Positions 51,701-61,500 of a stretch of 64,000 nucleotides of DNA are shown here, one piece after another (position 1 is the stretch's first letter; every line of letters starts with the position of its first letter). The translations under genes and the position numbers were made by a program. The notes beneath the pieces are model-generated. The model saw only the letters and a list, made by a program, of their open reading frames with translations. It was not told where the DNA came from and did not search any database. The stretch covers positions 277,398 to 341,397 of the forward strand of contig CALNVZ010003426.1 in the NCBI GenBank assembly GCA_940671915.1. The letters run 5' to 3'. The stretch is from Paracentrotus lividus (taxonomy: Eukaryota; Echinodermata; Echinoidea; Camarodonta; Echinidae).

Positions 51701-54700
51701 GGTTTTTAAGTTTATGGCGAGAACGAGCCATTTTCATGCATACAATGACCTCTGTGACCTTTGACCTTTGACCTAATGACCCCAAAGTCTAATCAGATCA
51801 TTGTCCCTACCATATGCATACATGATCCAAGTTTGAAAGTGATCCGTCAAAACGCGTTCTTAAGTATCGCGGAGAACAAAACGGGACGGACGTACGGACG
51901 GACGGACAACCCGAAAACATAATGCCTCCGGCACCACCTTCGGTGGCGGAGGCATAAAAACTCAATTAAAACTGTATAGATCTACATGTAACCATATGTT
52001 TTGGTACTTACTCAAGCATCGTGTTTAAGAATTGAAGAATAAACCGTTTAAATTGATTTCAAGAAATATTTTCTTTGAATCACCCACCTGGAAGAGATTG
52101 TCTTCTTCAACGCCAAAGGATCCGATCTTGAAGGTGATGTCATTGGCAATGACAACGACCTCACGACCCTGAGGGTACTCAGGGGTCAGGAAAGTGAAGT
52201 GCCAGGCTACCATACCAATCTAAAAAAAATAAATAAATAAAACAAGCTAACGAATTGCTAATCACATTTGGCACAAATCTAGAGATTTTAATGATTATTT
52301 GCATTAAAAAGTATTCTTATTCATGAATAACTTACACAGACGCTGTAACAAGTAAAATATATTTATTTCTTCTGCGATTTTTGCTTAAATGTTCTGATAA
52401 TATGTTATGTGTCATTCATATCATTTTACACATGTATCAAAAGATGAAGAAATACCACAGAAGAAGAAGTTTACTATTGCTATGCATGAATACACAATCT
52501 GAATTGATTCTAGATAGTTTCAACATATAGGATTTACTCCCGGTACCCTGTTTATGTAATGCTTACTGCTATACAGTCTATGTCAAATAAAATGGTACAA
52601 GTGGAAAACATTTTTTTTATAGTATGAAGATTAATCACAACCTGATATGTTTGATATTTTTGTAAAGCAGGAAAATCAGACTTTCTTCTGCAATCTTTTC
52701 ATCAAATTTGGTGTTGTAGTTTTTGAGATATGACTAGTTTTCTACAATCAAGAAAAATCCATTTTTCGCATGCTGTCCCATGCCTTTGTGTATAGGTTTC
52801 GCATAATGGCCATGAAGTGCTCAATTTCGATTTGTTCCTCGTCGCACAAAATTTAGCATAACAATAACTTTTGTTTTACGAAAGCAAATTATACAGAACA
52901 AAGCATATCAGCAGGGAAAATCTTTTGGCTTTATTTTGGTACCACATACACACATTATTTGAAAATATTTCACACCTACATGTAAATAACTTTTTCCAAT
53001 GGTACCATTTTTTGGACACAGACTGTATATGTACATGTACAATGTACAATTGAAATAGACCAATTTAATTTGATTATTTGAACTTACAGTGTTCTCTCCT
53101 GGCACTCTGTTCATGAGTTGAAGCTCATTGTTCCTGTCATACACGAGCTCATGACCAGTCATCTGAATTTAAAACAAACAAGATAAGTACATCAAACTCT
53201 AGTGTTTGTTTCAAGAAATATTATTTCTGCATACAAAAATTCCTAATCAAGTGTTGTATACATTGTTTTTACCAACAAAGAGGGACATACACATTAATAA
53301 ATAGCTAATCACTATTTAGATTTTGTCATGGAAACAAAAAATTGAGAAATGAAATAAAAATGAGGAATACAAGAAGTCCCCTCTCAAGCAAATTGCTATT
53401 TGGTCCAAACCCACTTTGAATGTAAATGCCTGTTTTGTCTCACCCCACAAGGTGTAATTTCATTTTGTCTACAAGTAGTTCATATAATTACCATTTGGTG
53501 TAATTCCCATTTGATGTTATGACCATTTGGTCTAATGTTTTCTAGGTCTAACACAACTAAGTCAATTTCTGTAACAAACTCGTAATAGGACGAAAATTCA
53601 TTTGGGACTTAGACGAAAATGCGATTATACAATGTAGCTCTACATGTATTAGACAAATTGGCAATTTGACCAAGGGGTCATTAGACCAAGTGAGAATTAC
53701 ATCAGGTAAGTCTTAGGCCAAGGAAAATTAGACTAAATTGTTACTATTAAAACCAAATGGGTGTGGCCTATGAGGTATTACACGATCAAAAAATTGGACC
53801 AACTGCTGTTAGACTAAGTGGATAAGTAAGCCATCTCTCTTACCATCTCTTCAGGAATGACAGCCTCGGGATGGTCCTTCTTGTACTGCTCCCACTGAAT
53901 GGCTAGGTTCTATGAGAGTGAGAAAGAGAGGTGGAGAGATAGAAAAGACAGACAATAAAAGGAGATAGAGAGAAAGAAAGAAATAAACAAAATAAGAGTA
54001 AAAGAGAGGATAGCAAAGATTAATATAATGGAGAAAGAAGTAAGGAATTAATATATAGATCAACTTCATTTTGTCCAAAATACACAGCATTATTTAAAAA
54101 CATAATTTGTCCTTCTTTGAGGTAAAAGTCTGAACACAAAGGTACAAGATTGGCCTACTAATGGGGTTCGCAACAAGTTTGACCCCCTAAAAACAGGCTC
54201 ATAAGGTTGATTTGATTGAAGCGAGTAAAATAAAATCACACATAATCTCTACTCTAACAATATGTGAAACAATCATATATGTACCCTTCTGATACGTTGT
54301 TATCAATATCAGAAAAAAAAAATGTCCAATACAAATATACCTAATTTTCATTTGAAGCTACCATACCTGTCTGAACATCTCTGGGAAGTCATAGACGTAG
54401 GTTGTGCCGAGACTCTGGGCCTGGTATCTCTTGAGCTGTAGATGATCTTTGGTCATGTAAGGAGCGTTGATCAGACGGCCGTGGAGTATACCCTTCCGTA
54501 TACCATATGATACAAACTTCACCTGTAAAAAATACAAATTATAATATAATATAGTGATCAGAATTCTTTCAATGCATGCAATAAAATATCACACGGTACA
54601 AGTCCCTACCACATCACTAACATCCTATTATTATTATTATAAATTCAAAAATAAATCCTAAACTGAAGCTGTACATGTTGTAGGTCCCCTGGTGTCTTAA

Positions 54701-57700
54701 TAAGCATTTAATTGCTTCCTCAGCATATCAGGACAACTCGTCTGTTGAAAGCCAAAACGGCGTTATTGCATCTTAACCCATTGAGGACTGAGCCCGAATA
54801 TATTTGGGCTAAGGTCTATGGGAAATGTGTGCTGTAGGAAAATTAGCTCGTCTCCAACAGGTTAAAGATGTTCTGTTGAGAACCAGAAGGGCGCTATTGC
54901 TGTACAAAGTCAATGGTCATAGCACCCTTCTGGTTCTCAGCCGACAAACTATTCCTTGACAATTGCCCCCATGGCCAACTACCCTCCAGAAATAGGCTTA
55001 GGATTAGGAAGTAGATTTTTGGTGGGAGGCGGGGAGTAGTTTTCAGCTGACCAGAAAAACGAAACAAAAACAAATAAACAAACACTTCAAAAACAAACAA
55101 ATCCTTTATATCATGATTAGCAACTAACCAGTCCTGTAGAAGGATCTGTCTCTTCTCGGTACGTGCTGATATCAAGCCTGTAGCCAGATTCATTAGTGAC
55201 AAAGATTCTGATCTGCAGCAGAGGACTGTGTGCATTCAGCCTGTAATAACAAAACAAATCACACATGAATTAGCCAAGGCCAAAAGTAAGCCAAATTAAC
55301 ATACAATGTAATTGCACAACTTTGTAAAGCACAGGTACATTTATTTTTCATCAAACAAAAAGGGATGTACATGTAAATGTAAGGAAGGTTAATACTGTGG
55401 AATAACGGACTCAAGCATATTTAAATTAAACGTGCATGTACATAGATACACTTCCATATTTTTAAATACGTACTGTTGTTCCATTTTGTAATGTATGAAT
55501 TCACTTTTACCTCTAGTTTTACATGTACCATGATTTGCGTGCAGTGATACCTTGTTGTATTATCAATTCCAAGGAATGTACATTTCCATGGATATAAAAA
55601 TGTATATTTGATATATATATTATATTTTGATGAAGCAATAATTGTGAAACCTTCAGAAACTGAATCTATATGTAAATATCATTCAATTGTGCAAAACCAT
55701 TATATTGACTGCCACAGTATTAATGAGTTCTTTCCAAATTATACGATTTACAGCCCTTCTTTGGAATCAACAGATGATCCATCCTTTAACAGGGCTTACT
55801 TATATCACAAATTTTGAAATGAAAATGAAAGCCACAACATACTTGACATTGAGTTTGAGCTCGGCCTGTAGGATACGTAGCTTCCAGAGCCTGGAGCCGT
55901 AGCGACTGATCATGTTGCGTAGACTGTCTGTAGCCTTCACTGGATCCATGTACACAGTGGGTACAAAGTTCAAGAAGATGTGGTTGCAGTCAGTGCGCTT
56001 GGACTGTAAGAATGACAACATTTAAAGAAAGGATAAAATCCTGAACTTCTTACAGTAAAACATGGATTCTGATATTGGAACATAAAAAGATCAGCTCTAC
56101 TGTTCACATAATTCCTCAATAGCTCCAAGTGTTATCAATTTGTAAAAGCTTTATCAGAACAAAATCAATGTAATGGTGGTATCTTACTTGCCATGAGTTG
56201 GATTTGAAAATAGTTTGGGCGGGGTATGAGATGGTTTTGCGACGGGTTAGATACTAGTTACGGAGAAATCTCAGAGACAATCCAGAGTCTCTGCAAAGTC
56301 TCATGAGTCGCAGGGAAATAGAATATATTCATATTTATTTTCCATTGCAGAGATGCCTTAGAGACGTCACCGCGATGTGAGGTACCACCTTAAAGCGAGA
56401 ACTGAGCAAACCTCCCATTGACTGTGTGTTATAAATAGCTAGTCTTAAAATATACTTTTTGAGATAATTATTGATAATGAAGTGTATAAATTAACCTATG
56501 ATTTTATCTGTATAGGGAAACTAAAATGTTTTGAGGTGAAAAGAACTTGTTTGCTTCTTGGCAACATAATTATTGTGGTATGAATGTATTGAGTAGTTAA
56601 TTAGTGTGTTTATCACTTAAATGGGTCTGTATTTCCAGACTAAACTGCCCAGAAAGTTGCACTATGGGTGGGGAACAAGGGCAGATTTGACTGGTTGAGG
56701 ACTTGAGGTGGTGCTATACAAGGTTGCTAGTTCGTATTGGCTATAAGCAGATGGCAATCATTTCTCAACAGGTGAAAAACAGTGTGCTCATGTACTCACA
56801 TCAGGATGGGAGAAAGCCAGCTCTAGCTCATCAATTGCCTCTAGGAGGTGAAATGATATTATTATCCTTGTTCTGAAGATACTCAACATGAGTATTTATT
56901 TTAAAGGATACCTTTTTTAATGGATGTGAATGTCTCCTTGGGAACCACATCCGTTATGCTAAAATTGACAAAGCTAGAATTGAAAATACTACAAAGTTCT
57001 TATATACTTACGTCTGGATGGGAGAAAGCCAGCTCTAGCTCATCAATTGCCTCTAGGAGGTGAAATGATATTATTATCCTTGTTCTGAAGATACTCAACA
57101 TGAGTATTTTTTTTAAAGGATACCTTTTTTAATCGATGTGAATGTCTCCTTGGGAACCACATCCGTTATGCTAAAATTGACAAAGCTAGAATTGACAAAA
57201 TACAAAGCGCTAATACTCACATCAGGATGAGAGAAAGCCAGCTCTAGTTCATCCATTGCCTCTAGGATCATCCTCTCACCCTCGTTCTGAAAATACTCAT
57301 AGTACGCTTCTTTGTTCCGTTATGCTAGAATTGACTAACTATAAAGCGCTTGTATACTCACATCAGGATGGGAGAAAGCCAGCTCCAGCTCATCCATTGC
57401 CTCTAATATCATCCTCTCACCCTCGTTCTGAAGGTACTCAAAGGATGCTTCTTTGGTAACCAGGTCTGAATGACGGATGATGGCCCTCAAGAAGAACCGG
57501 TAATCGGTGACCTCTTGACCTTTCTCAACCTGCAAACAGAGAGGGGATTGTCACAAATTGCGAATAGATCATCAGTCCCTCAATCTAATGGACAGAGAGG
57601 TGTCTCTTTCAGTTACTATACCCCGGCTTATGGTCTATTGTATTCAATGACTAAACATTGTTTATTTATTCATTATGAAATTTATACATGTGTAAATAGT

Positions 57701-58559
57701 GTCTGGAAAAGCTTTGCACTGTACAAGCAATCATTTGCATTTTGATTGTACATGCAGTTCATAAATTTAATTGACCTTAAATTGAATGCCAGTAAGATAT
57801 CAGCAAAGGTTGATCACATGGTCATGTACAAAACATGTACACGTACATACATTGTATACATGTACATGTAGGTTCTTGGTTTAAATATTCACTTACATTT
57901 GCATCTACCAAAAAGATACATTGTGATTATGCATTATTATATATTTTACATTCTTGCTCATGTGCATGATTTGGATAAATCTATAATTACAAGCAGCTCT
58001 CCATTTCTCAAATAAAGGTTGGGTATAGTCTTGGTAAATTAAAAAATATAAATTCTTAGGCCCACATTCTGAACCGAAGACTGAGTTTGTACGAGTTGAA
58101 GTTCATGCAAAGCTATTGTGTGATTCTTTTGTCCAATACATCAGTCAACATCAGATAAAAGGATCTCACAATACTGTACCTTTGCACAAGCCTATGTACA
58201 TGTAAGCTTGGATTTATAATCAGAAAGAATGACAGGTTATAAGATACAACACACAGAGAAATAAGATCCAAAAGCCCATAAGAAATGTGTACATCGTTAC
58301 AAACATGTAACATCTGGAAGTCAAAAGCACAAGACAGTTTAATACGACACCTACATGTAATGTTTATACTTATTCTGTAAACCCTGCTACCACGTACAAT
58401 GTAATAGTTATGATTAGTATCAATCATTGGAGAGCAGAAGTAAAATCATTATTTATTTATTTTTAAAGTATTTTTTAATGTATTATATCATTATTATTTA
58501 CATACATAACTTTTTTATGAATACCGTACATACATTTGAATATACACCGCACACACAAA

Positions 58560-58597
<38 letters not shown>

Positions 58598-61500
58598 TCA
58601 TCATTATTGTGCAAAATGTACATTAAACACAAGCACGGTTCAAGCATCTGCTCTTACAAAGTAGTGTATCAGCCCAATTGCCTGGGGATAATAGCGACTA
58701 TCATCTCCAGACAATTAGGCCGATAAAATCCTTTGTCAGAGCTGATTCTGGATCAACTACTGTAAGTAATATCACAGTCACCTAAAATAACATGCCCAAT
58801 CTATAAATAAGCAGGATGAAAAGAGGATACAACATGAAAATCTAAGTGAGACTACATGTATAAAGATAGAGGTTAAAGGTGATGAAGGTTATAGGTAACA
58901 TAGGTTAAAGGTCAAGGGTTATCACAATGATTTACAGATGGGTCAGGGGGCTTGGCTATTTGATCAGCACTGCCGGCATGGTAGTCTCGCATAGTTGGAG
59001 TTTGGATGAACTGAAAAAAGAAAAAAAAAATTACATGCAAACTTAATGGGGGGAACATGCAATAATTACATCGAACACAATACAGGGCAGATTTTTTCGC
59101 AACAAATTCACCATCATTCAAATAAAAATAATTACTAATATATATATCTCTCTCTCTCTTTTGTTTGGGACAGTTGAACATGTGAATTTACATGAAAAAT
59201 GGTGCAATATAAGAAAAATAACAAGGCTTGCAGCAGAATTGAAAGAATAAAAGCTGATCAATTTGGCTTGGGAAATGAGTGGTCAAGTCCTTTGACTGTG
59301 GTGAATATGCATATATACATAATGTTTTAGGTCAGCTCCTAATGAAGTACTTCATTGCATAACTTAGCCCTCCTCCTTTCCTATTGAAAATGTGTATTTA
59401 CAAAATGAAAATGTTGAAATCCATAGACATTAATTTCTTCTTTTTATCTTTTATTATCTCTTTTAGAGTATGAATGATCTTTTCACAAATTATTCAGTTC
59501 AGTAGCCTATTTATCTAAAAGGGGAGGTCTACCCGGAAATCAAATTGATTAAATAAAAGGTTAAATATATTATCGTATGACTATCAATCATAATTATGTT
59601 CATACCTTAGCTGATCCTAGATAGAGATGCATGCGGTAGTTTGCTCTGTCCATGAGATGTAGATCAAAGTTGCTCATTCGATTGATCTCAAGCTGGAAGG
59701 CTAGAGCTGGCTCAAGATGGCGATAGATATGATCTTCTTGGAACTGATAAAGACACAAATAATAAATAAAAATCAAACATTGAAATAATGATGCTTTTAT
59801 TCATAAATGTTTTCAATGTTTCAGGAGAAATGTACATGTCTACATAAACATGTGCAAATATATTGGGTATTGTCAATCAATACAAGCACTGAAATCAAAT
59901 AAAGGGTAATTGACGGACTTGCCAATAGATGAAAATCAAAACGTTTTACCAACAAAAAAAAAAAAGAAATATGTATAGATCTACTTATAAAAAGGCACTT
60001 AAATGAATCCAATTGTTCCTCATATTATAATAAAAATTTACTATCCCATACCATTGAAATCTCTATATACATGTAAATGTGGTTATTTTCATCATACTCA
60101 CATCAAGTCTTGCACGGTATGTGAAGTACTTAGGGAATTCCCTCCTCTGGAAGATAACAAACGTGACTCGTCTGATGTCCCTCTCAAACAATTTCTGCTT
60201 CTGTAGGATACGTCAAAATTTAAAATTAAAATTAGTTTCACACGCAAAATTTAAGTTCATGTATGAAGTACAACCACATTAAAGAACTAGGGTCTTCAGG
60301 TTTCATGGGGAGTTGATCATACATGTAATTTGCTGATCCCAGAATTTGTGAAAAGCACTTGAAATATAGTCTTGAAGCTAAATTTCTGGACCACAGCAAA
60401 ACAATCTGTCCCACCCTGGACAACGGGCCAGGGAAAGGGAGATTTAACGACTTTACCAGATGAAGCGATGGGTGGAATAAACAATGCATTACATAAGACT
60501 GGCAGTGGTCAGATGATGCAAAACAGCTGTTACAGGGTAAACATCCATGGTGTCAAATTACCCATGGGAGCTCCCACCCTACTGCCTTTAACTTTGCAAA
60601 CCTATAAACCTGAATCTCATAAGCACACAATTTATGATTATCCAGCATATTAAATATCACTCTTTCGTCACCAATTTTGTGAGCTCAACCCACTTACCCT
60701 GTTTCGACAGAATCCCAGGAACATGGCGGCTAGGTCCTTGTCACTTGTTAGCTCTTTGTACTGGATTGCAATGTTGACGATATGGATGGGTTCATCAATC
60801 TCACAGTTATGCTCCGGGTTGTTATCTGCATCAACACCATGGGAGAAGTTGAGGTGCATGTCTGCAAAACGCTCAATGACCTCATCGAAGGACCTGCATG
60901 GTGGAAAGCAAGAAGTACATGTATGTAGTGTAATACTGAAGAGCTGTATGGAAAGTGCAGAGCAGTTTTAATTGATTATGTGCTATACAGTGCGTCCCCA
61001 AAAGAACTATACACTTTTGACAAGGCTACCAAATTAAAAATATATATTTCTTGGGGAAAAGGTTAAGATGTATATAAAGCTCATATCCTCAACCATCGTT
61101 ATGACACAAAAAATTCCAAAAAATCCCGCATTATTCAGTGAATAATGCCTACTTTTGTGAAGGACACAAAAAAAAGCCTGCGCAGGAATTCGGTATTCAC
61201 TTATCACCTTTGTATGGCACGCCAGGACGGATTCAAGCAATAATGGAATAAATCGACCATGAATCATATATTTCTTATTTGATAGCCATTTCAAAAGTGT
61301 ATACATGTAGTTCTTTTTGGGACGCACTGTATAAGAAGCAGTTAATTATTATTAAGTATGGGAATCAAGTGTTGATTGAGTTTGGTAACAGTGGCGTATG
61401 TATATGGGACTAGGTTTTAGATGGGGTAGGAGCCAGTTAATGATACAATGTACAATTTCATATAAACAAACAATGTTGGGATACAGGAGCTGGTCGAGCA

